NCBI GenBank assembly: GCA_910589485.1
Contig: CAJUSW010000013.1
Coordinates: 23,815-87,814, forward strand
DNA: 64,000 nucleotides
Source: an uncultured Duncaniella sp.
GTDB taxonomy: Bacteria; Bacteroidota; Bacteroidia; Bacteroidales; Muribaculaceae
Reading direction: 5' to 3'
How positions within the stretch are numbered: the first letter of the stretch is position 1; every line of letters starts with the position of its first letter. The notes beneath the pieces were generated by a model, which worked only from the letters and a program-made list of their open reading frames with translations, had not been told where the DNA came from and did no database searches. Positions 35,075-44,292 of this stretch are shown one piece after another. Made by a program: the position numbers and the translations under genes.

Positions 35075-36205
35075 TGGTTGCTTTTTGGGGAATGGTATAA
35101 GATGGATTTTCTCGGATGATGCGAACGAGTTTTTGCTCTTCTGCGTCATTTCGATCCATATGCTCACATTGAGTTTTACCATGAAGTCCCTACATTCGGG
35201 GGAGATGGCTCTGCTGTCAGTCTCACTCTCGTTATCGGTATTGGATGAAGCAATTCCTTTTCTCTCGTTTTCTTTGCGCTCATCGAACTTCTGTTTGGTT
35301 TCAAAAATCCCCTTGGTGAAGAACGTGTCGGTGACATCGAAATATGGAGTAGGTACATGCGATTTCATCAACTCCTCCACTTTGTTGCTATACTTCTCCA
35401 CATCCTTCTCGGCTTGTTCTATCAACATCGCCTTGATATTTTGAAGCATCTTCCAGTCTTCATTGGGCCAAAGTTTGCATAGGGTCTCATAGGTCTTCTC
35501 GGTAAGGAATCCCATCTTGAACTTCAATGTGGCGAAATCGCGTCTCTTGGAGTCATGATCGACGTGGCGGTCACACAGGTGCACTTTGGCCACATCGACC
35601 TCAGTGTTGAAATTGCGCATCTTCACGAGCAGTTCCTGAATGGCACGGTACCGGTCATGGTGATTGTAGAATGCGGCCGGATGCAGGTCGTCGAGGTCTG
35701 CCTTGAGTTTGAGCAGATGCTCTTCTGAGGGATAATAGCTGTCAAACTGCTCGGCGAGCTTATTCTCGATCGCGCATATAATCACGAGGTTGCGGTAGAA
35801 GTGTCGGCAATAATCCATTAGTATCTCCCTTTGGCTTTCGGGAGTAATCTTCATGGTGTTTTGCTCGGTGTTGCGCTGGGAGTTGAAAGTGACACAGGCA
35901 TAGAACAGTGACAGGCAAGCGATTCCCACTGCCACCCAATCCCATCCCAAGGTGAGCTTATAGTAGTAACCATCGTTATCTTCGAAATGCGGGGCAATAG
36001 GATGATTGAAGAATACACCCCACAGACATATGATCACGAATATTATGGCAAATATCACGGCAATCCATGACAATGCTGTGGAGGAATGGTAAAGAAAAGC
36101 CGTGAAGCCTTCATGCATCGCTCTGGCGCATTTGCCAAAGAACGCAGGGATATTCTTTATCCGTTTGAGAATTCCCGACATGATTTCAGAGAATTTCATT
36201 GACAT
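35060..36205 (-). CDS. Unknown membrane protein with two N-terminal helices and a large cytoplasmic domain
   Basis: I do not recognise this 381-residue protein. Two membrane segments lie near residues 43-66 (WIAVIFAIIFVIICLWGVFF) and 87-108 (GWDWVAVGIACLSLFYACVTF). A hydrophilic, mostly helical part follows, with many charged residues and a possible coiled coil near 230-300. The start at 36205 overlaps nfeD by 20 bp; an ATG at 36181 would avoid the overlap and give 373 residues. It is the last gene of a minus-strand run with the flippase-like protein and NfeD. Confidence 0.65.
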   Translation of the reverse strand: MSMKFSEIMSGILKRIKNIPAFFGKCARAMHEGFTAFLYHSSTALSWIAVIFAIIFVIICLWGVFFNHPIAPHFEDNDGYYYKLTLGWDWVAVGIACLSLFYACVTFNSQRNTEQNTMKITPESQREILMDYCRHFYRNLVIICAIENKLAEQFDSYYPSEEHLLKLKADLDDLHPAAFYNHHDRYRAIQELLVKMRNFNTEVDVAKVHLCDRHVDHDSKRRDFATLKFKMGFLTEKTYETLCKLWPNEDWKMLQNIKAMLIEQAEKDVEKYSNKVEELMKSHVPTPYFDVTDTFFTKGIFETKQKFDERKENERKGIASSNTDNESETDSRAISPECRDFMVKLNVSIWIEMTQKSKNSFASSEKIHLIPFPKKQPSNAL

Positions 36206-37571
36206 ATATCTGAGCGTTTTCGTACTTTACAATTTTTACGCGGGTGCCGGCGTGTAAGAATCCCATCATAGCCACAGCATCAAGAGTCTCCCCGTCCACC
36301 TGTACCTTTCCGGCAGGACGCATGTCGGTGACGGCCACTCCATCGTGTCCCACAAGGCGTGAGGGTGACATGTCAACTCCGATGAATCCGCGGTCGGAGC
36401 GCAGTTCGGTGGTCAGGTCGGTGTGGCGGCGCACCCATTTAGGGCCGTGGCTCGAGGTGAGATACCACACGGCACCTATTGCCAGGATCACACCGCTGAA
36501 GAAGATGGCCAGTGAGCTCCACACGGCACTCGTATCGGCATGGGTGATGCTGAACGTATAGTTCTCGATGAGTCCGAAGAGTATGGCCAGCGCTATGCAC
36601 ACTATGCCAGAAATACCGGTGACACCGAATCCCGGCACCACAAACAGCTCTAACACTATTAGCACAAATCCTGCCATGAAAAGCATTATGATCCAGCTTC
36701 CGGCTATGCCGGTGATGTAGATGGGCAGGAAGTAGAGCGCGGCGGCTATGATGGCGGCAGCCGACGGGAACCCGACCCCCGGGGTGTGGAGCTCCATGTA
36801 TATGCCACCTATTATTATCATGATCAGCACGGCCTGCACGGCGGGATTGGTGAGGAAGCCTATGAGCCTATCCACCCACGTGGGAGCATACTCCTCCATT
36901 TCGTAAGTCCCGGGTGTGTAGCCAAGGCGCGAGAGCACATCGTCAACACTGTCGGCCTCCCCTTCGGCATAGCCCCATTTCACAGCCTCCGAAGCCGTGA
37001 ATGTCAGCACCCTCGTGGAATCGATAAGGCCTTTCACCTCCACTCTCGGATCCACCATGGCCTCGGCTATCAGCGGGTCGCGTCGCCATTGACCGGCGGT
37101 GGAGTCGGATCCGGCCACATGTCCGTGACGCTCGGCCGTAGCCCTCATCATGGCACGCATGTAGGACTGGTATTTGTCGGGCATCGCCGCTCCGTCAGTG
37201 CCGTTGACCACTGTCACGGCTCCCATTGACGATCCGGGACGCATATACACACTGTCACAGGCTAAGGCTATCAGTGCACCTGCCGATGCGGCATTATTGT
37301 CCACATAGGCCACCACAGGTATCTCACATCTCATCAGGGCGGTGCGTATTGAGTCGGCATGCACCACTGATCCGCCATAGGTGTTGAGGTGTACAAGCAA
37401 TAGCGAAGCATTATCCTCGCGTGCCTTGTCGAGAGCCTCGCGGGTGTATCGCCATGTCGACGATCCTATCTCGTCGTCGAGACGCAACATATGTATCAGG
37501 TGTACTTCATCGGCCCTTACGGCTATCATTGCCACCAAGGTCAGGAGCAGGGAGAATAGCGAGCGTTTCAT
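36186..37571 (-). CDS. NfeD-family long form: ClpP-class membrane serine protease with OB domain
   Basis: The ATG at 37571 (MKRSLFSLLLTLVAMIAV) gives a signal peptide; the frame is open upstream to 37748 but that part is antisense-like. The product has 461 residues. The N-terminal domain is a ClpP/SppA-like serine protease with Ser96 in NNAASAG and Lys133 in MPDKYQSYM as the expected Ser-Lys dyad. Four or five membrane helices follow (about 220-380), then an OB-like C-terminal domain. Long NfeD proteins work with stomatin-like proteins in membrane quality control. No stomatin gene lies nearby. The start overlaps the flippase-like gene by 4 bp. Confidence 0.85.
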   Translation of the reverse strand: MKRSLFSLLLTLVAMIAVRADEVHLIHMLRLDDEIGSSTWRYTREALDKAREDNASLLLVHLNTYGGSVVHADSIRTALMRCEIPVVAYVDNNAASAGALIALACDSVYMRPGSSMGAVTVVNGTDGAAMPDKYQSYMRAMMRATAERHGHVAGSDSTAGQWRRDPLIAEAMVDPRVEVKGLIDSTRVLTFTASEAVKWGYAEGEADSVDDVLSRLGYTPGTYEMEEYAPTWVDRLIGFLTNPAVQAVLIMIIIGGIYMELHTPGVGFPSAAAIIAAALYFLPIYITGIAGSWIIMLFMAGFVLIVLELFVVPGFGVTGISGIVCIALAILFGLIENYTFSITHADTSAVWSSLAIFFSGVILAIGAVWYLTSSHGPKWVRRHTDLTTELRSDRGFIGVDMSPSRLVGHDGVAVTDMRPAGKVQVDGETLDAVAMMGFLHAGTRVKIVKYENAQIYVNEIL

Positions 37572-38671
37572 TTCTTTTCTGATGATGTTGTTGTTGAGGG
37601 TGAGAATCCACGGCGTAGCCACACCGGGAGTATGCAGATGCCTATTATAAGATAGGAATAGTAGCTGATCACGCGCCAGAACAGGGCTATGACAAGGGCC
37701 ATGCCTCCCGAGCTGATGAGGTCGCCGTAGTAGGTGGTGAAGAGCCATTCACTGATGCCGGCTCCTCCGGGTGTAGGGCTCACGATGAGTATGACCCATA
37801 CCACAAACTGTCGCGCGAACACCATGAGCTGGTCGGCCGCCGGAACGAAGCCCAGAAACAGTGCATTGACCACAAGAAACCTCGACATCCATGAGAACGA
37901 GGTGGCACCGAAAGCCCTTATCCACCACCCCAGCGGACGGTGGCGCAGATCGGCTCCGGTGGTCACCATATTACGGCCAAGATTGTCGGCCCCTTCACGC
38001 CATCGCCTGAGCCATCGCAGGCTGAACAGGCGGTTGATGCCCCGGTGTATGGCACGTGGCTTTACGAATATTCCCACATATAGCAGTATGGTCCACAGGG
38101 CAAGTCCTATATATATGACCCAGAACACTGATCTCAGCCCTAAAGTAAAAGCCGAGCGGTCAAAGCCGAACAGATCGCTGTAGGGCACAACGAGCATCAC
38201 AAGCGGTAGAAACACCACAAAGAACAGTTCGTCGAGAAAGATGGTTGTCATGGTCAGGGCCGTGGCTCGTCCCAGCACAAGTCCCTCGCGGTGCATGTAG
38301 ACCATGCTCAGGGCGCTACCACCTACAGCCGACGGGGTGACGCATGATGTGAATTCGCACAGATAGCTCACCTTTATGGCACTGAGCCACGATAATTCCC
38401 GGTCAGATACAACCCTGAATCTCCAGCTCAGCCCGAAATCCCTCCCGAGCATGAACACCCAGGCGAGAGCTATGCAAGCTATTGACCGTGCGTCGAAATG
38501 TATGGTATCGAGCACTCCTGGCTCAAACTCCCTCCTGAACAGCCATGCAACCACTCCCAGACCTATGGCCACAGGGAGAAGTATCTTCCACGCCAGGTTG
38601 AGCATGGTCGACCGTCTCGAGCGTGATGAAACTTTGTCGCGTGAGGGCATTGCAGATGTAAGGTTTTCCAT
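37568..38671 (-). CDS. UPF0104 / lysylphosphatidylglycerol-synthase-TM-like membrane protein
   Basis: The 367-residue protein has about eight helices and the family's short motifs (SYLCEFTSCVTPSAVGGSALSMVYM, SPTPGGAGISEWLF). Related proteins are flippases or the transmembrane half of MprF, but the soluble aminoacyl-transferase domain is absent here. It starts the run with NfeD and the unknown protein. A TATCTTTG box (38689-38682) lies 11 nt upstream. Confidence 0.8.
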   Translation of the reverse strand: MENLTSAMPSRDKVSSRSRRSTMLNLAWKILLPVAIGLGVVAWLFRREFEPGVLDTIHFDARSIACIALAWVFMLGRDFGLSWRFRVVSDRELSWLSAIKVSYLCEFTSCVTPSAVGGSALSMVYMHREGLVLGRATALTMTTIFLDELFFVVFLPLVMLVVPYSDLFGFDRSAFTLGLRSVFWVIYIGLALWTILLYVGIFVKPRAIHRGINRLFSLRWLRRWREGADNLGRNMVTTGADLRHRPLGWWIRAFGATSFSWMSRFLVVNALFLGFVPAADQLMVFARQFVVWVILIVSPTPGGAGISEWLFTTYYGDLISSGGMALVIALFWRVISYYSYLIIGICILPVWLRRGFSPSTTTSSEKK

Positions 38672-38715
38672 TAGTCGAGTACAAAGATAGCACTTTCCAT
38701 ATGAAAAAACTAATA

Positions 38716-38844
38716 AGTATAGAGGAGAAAGTATAGAGCATAGACAATAGCCAGGGGGAGTATGATGTGGGTGCCGACTATGAAAGTGACAGCCCTATAC
38801 CCGCGATAGCTGTTGTCTATGCTCTATACTTTCTCCTCTATACT
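38716..38844. repeat. 36-bp inverted repeat with GTATAGAG units
   Basis: Bases 38716-38751 and 38809-38844 are complementary over 36 positions with one exception, a T-G pair. The 57-nt loop is 38752-38808. The arms contain GTATAGAG twice each, as in the cluster at 30327-30463. It lies between two minus-strand genes and could be a terminator, a mobile palindrome or a transcript-processing site. Confidence 0.85.
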
Positions 38845-38870
38845 CTGTAGAAGTAAAAGGAGATTACAAA

Positions 38871-40067
38871 TTACACTTCAAGATCCTGGTTGAAGGTCTC
38901 GTTCCAGGGCAGACCGTCCTTGGCCAGCTCGGCGAGGAATGGATCGGGATCGAACTCCTCGACGTTGTTCACGCCGGGCTTAACCCACTTGCCTGTGAGG
39001 AACATCATGGCGCCGACCATTGCGGGCACACCGGTGGTGTAGCTCACGGCCTGCATGCCGGTCTCCTTGTAGGCTTCCTCATGCGAGCAGTTGTTCCATA
39101 TATAATAGGTGAGAGGCTTGCCCTCCTTGTCCTTGCCCGAGATGCGGCAGCCGATTGAGGTCTCGCCGTGATAGTTCTCGCCCAGGTCCTGGGGATTGGG
39201 GAGCACAGCCTTGAGGAACTGCAGGGGCACGATCTTCTGTCCGTTGTAGTCCACCTCATCGATGCGGGCCATGCCTATGTTCTGGATTACACGCAGGTGA
39301 GTGAGATATTCCTGTCCGAAAGTCATCCAGAAGCGGGCACGCTTGATCGAGGGATAGTTCTTCACGAGCGACTCAAGCTCCTCGTGATACAGCAGATAGC
39401 TCTCACGCTCGCCGATGTTGGGGTAGGTGAGGGTCTTGTGTATTTCGAGCGGACCGGTGGTAACCCACTTGCCGTCCTGATAGTAGCGGCCGTTCTGAGT
39501 GATCTCGCGGATGTTGATTTCGGGGTTGAAGTTGGTGGCGAAAGCCTTGCCGTGGTCTCCACCGTTGCAGTCAACGATGTCGAGATACTCCATCTCCGAG
39601 AAATAGTGCTTGGCTGCATAGGCTGTGAACACGCCCGATACTCCCGGGTCGAATCCGCAACCGAGGATGGCGGTCAGGCCGGCCTCCTCAAACCTCTGCT
39701 TGTAGGCCCACTGCCATGAGTACTCGAAGTGAGCTTCATCCTTGGGCTCATAGTTGGCTGTGTCGAGATAGTTGACACCGCATATCAGGCAGGCATCCAT
39801 GATGGTGAGGTCCTGATAGGGAAGAGCCACATTGATCACCAGCTGAGGCTTGTGGCGGTTGAACAGCTCCACGAGCTGGGGCACGCTGTCGGCATCCACC
39901 ACATCGGCGCTGAGGTTGGGTTTGCCTATGGCTTCAACCACAGCCTCACACTTTGAGCGGGTGCGTGAAGCGATCACGATCTCGGTGAATACATCGGGGT
40001 GCTGGGCACACTTGTGAGCCACCACGGTACCTACTCCGCCGGCTCCGATAATTACTACTTTTGCCAT
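38871..40067 (-). CDS. Carboxynorspermidine/carboxyspermidine dehydrogenase (saccharopine dehydrogenase family)
   Basis: The 398-residue protein has an N-terminal Rossmann fold (VVIIGAGGVGTVVAHK) and the saccharopine-dehydrogenase-like core with CGFDPGVSGVFTAYA and the TTGVPAMVGAMMFLTGKW stretch typical of CASDH. It condenses aspartate semialdehyde with putrescine or diaminopropane, NADPH-dependently, to carboxy-(nor)spermidine. This is the polyamine route of many Bacteroidetes. The decarboxylase partner is not in the window. A lysine-type saccharopine dehydrogenase is the alternative. It lies 27 bp after the Bax-inhibitor gene. Confidence 0.83.
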   Translation of the reverse strand: MAKVVIIGAGGVGTVVAHKCAQHPDVFTEIVIASRTRSKCEAVVEAIGKPNLSADVVDADSVPQLVELFNRHKPQLVINVALPYQDLTIMDACLICGVNYLDTANYEPKDEAHFEYSWQWAYKQRFEEAGLTAILGCGFDPGVSGVFTAYAAKHYFSEMEYLDIVDCNGGDHGKAFATNFNPEINIREITQNGRYYQDGKWVTTGPLEIHKTLTYPNIGERESYLLYHEELESLVKNYPSIKRARFWMTFGQEYLTHLRVIQNIGMARIDEVDYNGQKIVPLQFLKAVLPNPQDLGENYHGETSIGCRISGKDKEGKPLTYYIWNNCSHEEAYKETGMQAVSYTTGVPAMVGAMMFLTGKWVKPGVNNVEEFDPDPFLAELAKDGLPWNETFNQDLEV

Positions 40068-40094
40068 TATATTAAGTGGTTATATATTCTGTAG

Positions 40095-40823
40095 TTAGTC
40101 TCTCGAGCTGCCGAAGAAACGGAGCAGATAGAGGAACAGGTTGATGAAGTCGAGGTAGAGCGAGAGGGCTCCGATGGTGGCGATATGGCCTATGGCGCTC
40201 GCAGGAGCATAGAGGGCCATCTGCTTGATCTTCTGGGTGTCCCAGGCTGTGAGGCCTACGAAGATAAGCACGCCTGCACACGAGATTATCCAGTCAAGTC
40301 CCGAGCTCTTGGTGAAGATGTTGACCACCGAGGCGATGATCAGACCAAAGAGGGCATAGATCAGGAAGTTGCCCCACTTGGTGAGGTCCTGGGTGGTGAA
40401 GTAGCCATAGATGCTCATGGCGCCGAATGTGCCGGCACAGATGAAGAATGTCTTGGCTATCGAGGTGGCTGTGTACAGCAGGAATATCGGGGCGAGAGCC
40501 ATGCCGTTGATGGCGGCAAACACGTAGAAGAGCAGGGTGGCAACGGTCGACGACATCTTGGTGAGGCGGGCCGAGATGGTGAACACAATCACCAGTTCGG
40601 CGATGAACAGGCCCCAGTAGAACCATGAGTTAGCTGCCATGAACTGCATGTAGGTCATGCTGCCGGCGCAGAACAGGGAGATGAAGGCGGTGACAAGTAA
40701 CCCGAGAGTCATCTTCAGGTACACACGCTTCATCACCGACGAGGTGGTCGAGACCACTGTCTGGGCATTTTCATAACCTCCGCCGTGGTTGTAGGGAGGA
40801 GGGGTAGGAGTGTTATTGTACAT
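40095..40823 (-). CDS. Bax inhibitor-1 / YccA family membrane protein
   Basis: The 242-residue protein has seven membrane helices after a hydrophilic N-terminus (MYNNTPTPPPYNHGGG). The C-terminal ALSLYLDFINLFLYLLRFFG and the AWDTQKIKQMA loop are typical of the BI-1/YccA/YbhL family. Bacterial members are thought to be pH-sensitive ion leak channels or FtsH modulators. The 91-nt space to argS holds a short GTCTA/TAGAC hairpin. Confidence 0.87.
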   Translation of the reverse strand: MYNNTPTPPPYNHGGGYENAQTVVSTTSSVMKRVYLKMTLGLLVTAFISLFCAGSMTYMQFMAANSWFYWGLFIAELVIVFTISARLTKMSSTVATLLFYVFAAINGMALAPIFLLYTATSIAKTFFICAGTFGAMSIYGYFTTQDLTKWGNFLIYALFGLIIASVVNIFTKSSGLDWIISCAGVLIFVGLTAWDTQKIKQMALYAPASAIGHIATIGALSLYLDFINLFLYLLRFFGSSRD

Positions 40824-40914
40824 TTGGTGTTGTTTTATTGGTTTTTATGTATAGTGTCTATTAGATTAGACAATTATATCCGTGGAAAGTTTAAGCGATG
40901 GTCCCTGTCGGGCA

Positions 40915-42702
40915 TTACATGCGCTCGGGCACATTGATGCCGAGCAGTTTCATGCCGGTGGCAACCACGCGGGCGGTCTGGTCGCTCAGGGTCAGGCGGA
41001 GTGAGCGCACGGCCTCGTCCGATTCCTTGAGTATCGAGCAGTCGTGATAGAACTGATTGTACAGTTTCACCAGGTCGTACACATAGTTGGCGATCAGAGC
41101 AGGGCTGTAGCTCTGTCCGGCGGCCTCGACTACCGAGGGGAAGTCGGCCAACGCCTGAATGAGTGTGATCTCACGCTCTCCGGGCACCACATTGGAATAG
41201 TCGGTGACGGTCATACCCTCCTCCTTGGCCTTGCGGAGCACCGAGCGGATGCGGGCATAGGTGTACTGGATGAAAGGACCGGTGTTGCCGTTGAAGTCGA
41301 TCGATTCCTTGGGGTTGAAAGTGATGTTCTTGCGGGGATCCACCTTGAGCAGGAAGTATTTCAGTGCTCCCAGGCCCACCATCTCGCTGATGGCGGCGGT
41401 CTCCTCGTCGCTCAGTCCGTCGAGCTTGCCCAGTTCGGCCGATACGGTGCGGGCGGTGGCCACCATGTCGTCCATCAGGTCGTCGGCATCCACCACGGTG
41501 CCTTCACGCGACTTCATCTTGCCCTCGGGGAGCTCCACCATGCCGTAGGAGAAGTGCACCAGATCCTTGCCCCACTTGAATCCGAGGCGGTCGAGCAGGA
41601 TCGACAGCACCTGGAAGTGATAGTTCTGCTCGTTGCCCACCACATAGATCATCTTGTCGATGGGATAGTCCTGGAAACGCAGCTTGGCTGTGCCTATGTC
41701 CTGGGTCATGTACACCGATGTGCCGTCGCTTCTGAGCAGTAGCTTGTGGTCGAGGCCCTCGCCGGTGAGGTCGGCCCACACGGATCCATCCTCCTTGCGG
41801 TACATCTTTCCGGCCTCGAGGCCTTCCAGCACCTTGTCCTTACCTTCGAGATAGGTCTCGCTCTCGTAATATATCTTGTCGAAATCCACGCCCATGCGCT
41901 TGTAGGTCTCGTCAAATCCGGCATACACCCACTCGTTCATCATCTGCCACAGCGAGCGTATCTCGGGATCCTTCTGCTCCCATTTCACGAGCATCTCGCG
42001 GGCTTCCTTCATGAGCGGAGAGGCGGCTTTGGCCTCATCCTCGGTCATGCCCTGCTCCATGAGGGCCTTCACCTCGGCCTTGAAATGCTTGTCGAAGAGC
42101 ACGTAGAAATCACCTATCAGGTGATCCCCCTTCTTGCCCGATGACTCGGGGGTGACACCTTCACCCCACTTCTGCCAGGCAAGCATAGATTTACATATAT
42201 GGATACCGCGGTCGTTCACGATATTAGTCTTCACCACGCGGTTGCCGCAGGCCTTGAGGATCTCGGCAAGGCTGAATCCGAGCAGGTTGTTGCGGATGTG
42301 GCCCAGGTGGAGGGGTTTGTTGGTGTTGGGCGATGAGTATTCCACCATCACCAACGGGGAAGCCTCGTTGGCCTCCTTGAGTCCGTAGTTATCGGTCGAG
42401 GCTATATGAGCTAACACGCCGTCCCAGAAGCGAGGAGAGATAGTGATGTTAAGGAATCCCTTCACTACATTGTACTTCTCTACGGCAGGCTCGTTCTTCA
42501 CCAGCCACTCGCCTATCTCGGCGCCTACAGCCTCGGGCGATTTGCGGGCAGCCTTTACCCAGGGAAATACTACAACAGTGACGTTACCCTCAAACTCCTT
42601 GCGGGTAGCCTGGGGGACAATCTTATCGGCCGGAGTGTCCATGCCGTAAAGCTCTTTCACAGCTTTGGCCACAGCCTCAGAGATAATGCTATCAATCGAC
42701 AT
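40915..42702 (-). CDS. argS: Arginyl-tRNA synthetase
   Basis: The ATG at 42702 (MSIDSIISEAVAKAVKELYG) is chosen over 42744, as the typical ArgS N-terminus begins there. The product has 595 residues. The HIGH-like motif is PLHLGHIRNN; the KMSKS-like motif is GKMKSREGT, as is usual for ArgS variants lacking the first Lys-Met-Ser-Lys order. The C-terminus is the anticodon-binding DALR domain ending in LGINVPERM. A TACTTTTG box (42739-42732) lies 29 nt upstream. Confidence 0.95.
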   Translation of the reverse strand: MSIDSIISEAVAKAVKELYGMDTPADKIVPQATRKEFEGNVTVVVFPWVKAARKSPEAVGAEIGEWLVKNEPAVEKYNVVKGFLNITISPRFWDGVLAHIASTDNYGLKEANEASPLVMVEYSSPNTNKPLHLGHIRNNLLGFSLAEILKACGNRVVKTNIVNDRGIHICKSMLAWQKWGEGVTPESSGKKGDHLIGDFYVLFDKHFKAEVKALMEQGMTEDEAKAASPLMKEAREMLVKWEQKDPEIRSLWQMMNEWVYAGFDETYKRMGVDFDKIYYESETYLEGKDKVLEGLEAGKMYRKEDGSVWADLTGEGLDHKLLLRSDGTSVYMTQDIGTAKLRFQDYPIDKMIYVVGNEQNYHFQVLSILLDRLGFKWGKDLVHFSYGMVELPEGKMKSREGTVVDADDLMDDMVATARTVSAELGKLDGLSDEETAAISEMVGLGALKYFLLKVDPRKNITFNPKESIDFNGNTGPFIQYTYARIRSVLRKAKEEGMTVTDYSNVVPGEREITLIQALADFPSVVEAAGQSYSPALIANYVYDLVKLYNQFYHDCSILKESDEAVRSLRLTLSDQTARVVATGMKLLGINVPERM

Positions 42703-42785
42703 TTCTATATGAATTATTGTGTATTGAGGTACAAAAGTACACAAAAATGATGATTTTTTACAGCCTTGGGGTGAAAAATGTACTC

Positions 42786-42979
42786 AGAACCTGTCTTATA
42801 ATAGAAGTTAATGCTGAGGTCGCATATCTCGGAGGGATTTTTCACTTGAGTTGAGGGCGCGTGGCCGTAGCCACGTAACCGAAACGAAAGTCAAAAATCA
42901 CCCGAGAGATACGAAGGCGATGGTAATCTGCTCAATGGCTGACCGCCTCAGCGTTAACTTTTATTATGGGACAGGTTCT
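42786..42979 (+). repeat. Long imperfect palindrome with nested hairpins (MITE-like or structured RNA)
   Basis: Bases 42786-42820 pair with 42945-42979 over 35 consecutive positions. Thirty are Watson-Crick and five (at 42796, 42797, 42804, 42812, 42820) are G-U if read as plus-strand RNA. Inside it a second stem joins about 42824-42846 to about 42891-42916, and a terminal hairpin CGTGGC-CGTA-GCCACG lies at 42860-42875. The right end touches the stop codon of the ABC permease gene. No ORF is present. Confidence 0.85.
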
Positions 42980-44292
42980 TATTTGTACCTTATCCACTTG
43001 GCGATCTCCTTAAGCGACGGCTTTTTGCCGTACATGAAAATGCCCACGCGGTAGATTTTGCCTGCTATCCACACCATGGCGAGGAAGCCTGCCAAAAGCA
43101 GTCCGAGCGACAGCCACACCTCCCATGCCGGAATCCCGAACGGTATGCGTGCCACCATTACCATCGGCGATGTGAGCGGGAACATCGAGGTCCAGAAGGC
43201 CAGCGGTCCCATAGGGTCGCCGGCGGCCACCATGGCAAACGTGAGTCCCAGGATGATAGGGAAGATGGCAAACGATGTGAGCTGGGAGGCGTCCTGTATA
43301 TTGTCGACGGCCGATCCTATTGCCGCGAATATGGAGGAGTACACGAGAAATCCCATCACAAGGAACACTGTCATCAGGGCTATGAGTCCGATCAGGTGAC
43401 CCACCTGTGTGAGAGTTGACAGGGCGGCTATCATGTCGACCGATCCCATATCGCTCATCGCTTCCACATTCCCAGCCCTCAGGGCGGCTATATCGTTCAT
43501 GGATTCGGCGGGAATGATGGCGGGAAGCACCCACCCCGACATTATGGTGAGCAGGATGCCCCACAGTACTATCTGGGTGACGGCCACAAGCGCCACGCCC
43601 ACTATCTTGCCTATCATGAGCTGCATGGGGCTCACTGAGGAGACCACTACTTCGAGCACCCTGTTGTTCTTCTCCTCGATTATCGAGGTCATCACCATCT
43701 GGCCGTACAGCATCAGGAACATGTACAGGATGAACGCCATGCCAAGGCCGATGGCGAAACTTATCTCCGACGACAGCACCTCGTCATTGCTGTCACTGTC
43801 GCTGCGTATGGTGCTGATGCTCACGTTGGCGTTCACCTCGTCGAGTATGCGGTCCAGGTCGGCTATGTTGTGACTCTTCAATCGCTCTGTCTCAATGATC
43901 TTGTTCACCTGGGATGTGATGATGCTCTCGGTTGTGAACGATGACGGGCCGTTGCTCAGCAACTTCAGTGATCCCTTGCTCGATGTGATTATATTCTCGG
44001 GTATCACGAGCACTCCGTCGGTGTCCCGGGTGTTCATAGCCGAGTCCACGGTGATGCCTCTGACGTTGACAAACTTCACCTCGTGCGTGTCAGTCAGGTG
44101 CTGGGCAATGGATCCGCTGTTGTCCACCACAGCTATCTTGGTCTCGCTGCCGTCCACATATGCCATGATCAGTGCCGGAAGGGCCATCAGTCCGAGCATC
44201 AGCAACGGCATCAGTATCGTGGTGAAGATGAAGCTCTTTTTCTTCACCCTCTCCATGTATTCGCGCTCTATGATTATTCCTATTTTTGACAT
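42979..44292 (-). CDS. ABC-2 type permease (NatB-like)
   Basis: The 437-residue protein has one N-terminal helix (about 20-45), a large extracytoplasmic part (about 45-175), then five or six helices. This is the ABC-2 layout of NatB-like exporters. The N-terminus KIGIIIEREYMERVKKKSFIFTTILMPL is typical. It pairs with the ATPase immediately upstream; the genes overlap by 13 bp. The substrate is unknown. Confidence 0.85.
   Translation of the reverse strand: MSKIGIIIEREYMERVKKKSFIFTTILMPLLMLGLMALPALIMAYVDGSETKIAVVDNSGSIAQHLTDTHEVKFVNVRGITVDSAMNTRDTDGVLVIPENIITSSKGSLKLLSNGPSSFTTESIITSQVNKIIETERLKSHNIADLDRILDEVNANVSISTIRSDSDSNDEVLSSEISFAIGLGMAFILYMFLMLYGQMVMTSIIEEKNNRVLEVVVSSVSPMQLMIGKIVGVALVAVTQIVLWGILLTIMSGWVLPAIIPAESMNDIAALRAGNVEAMSDMGSVDMIAALSTLTQVGHLIGLIALMTVFLVMGFLVYSSIFAAIGSAVDNIQDASQLTSFAIFPIILGLTFAMVAAGDPMGPLAFWTSMFPLTSPMVMVARIPFGIPAWEVWLSLGLLLAGFLAMVWIAGKIYRVGIFMYGKKPSLKEIAKWIRYK

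Noticed and set aside
37572..37748. N-terminal extension of the NfeD protein
   Set aside because: It overlaps the flippase-like gene in another frame and lies before a normal signal peptide.
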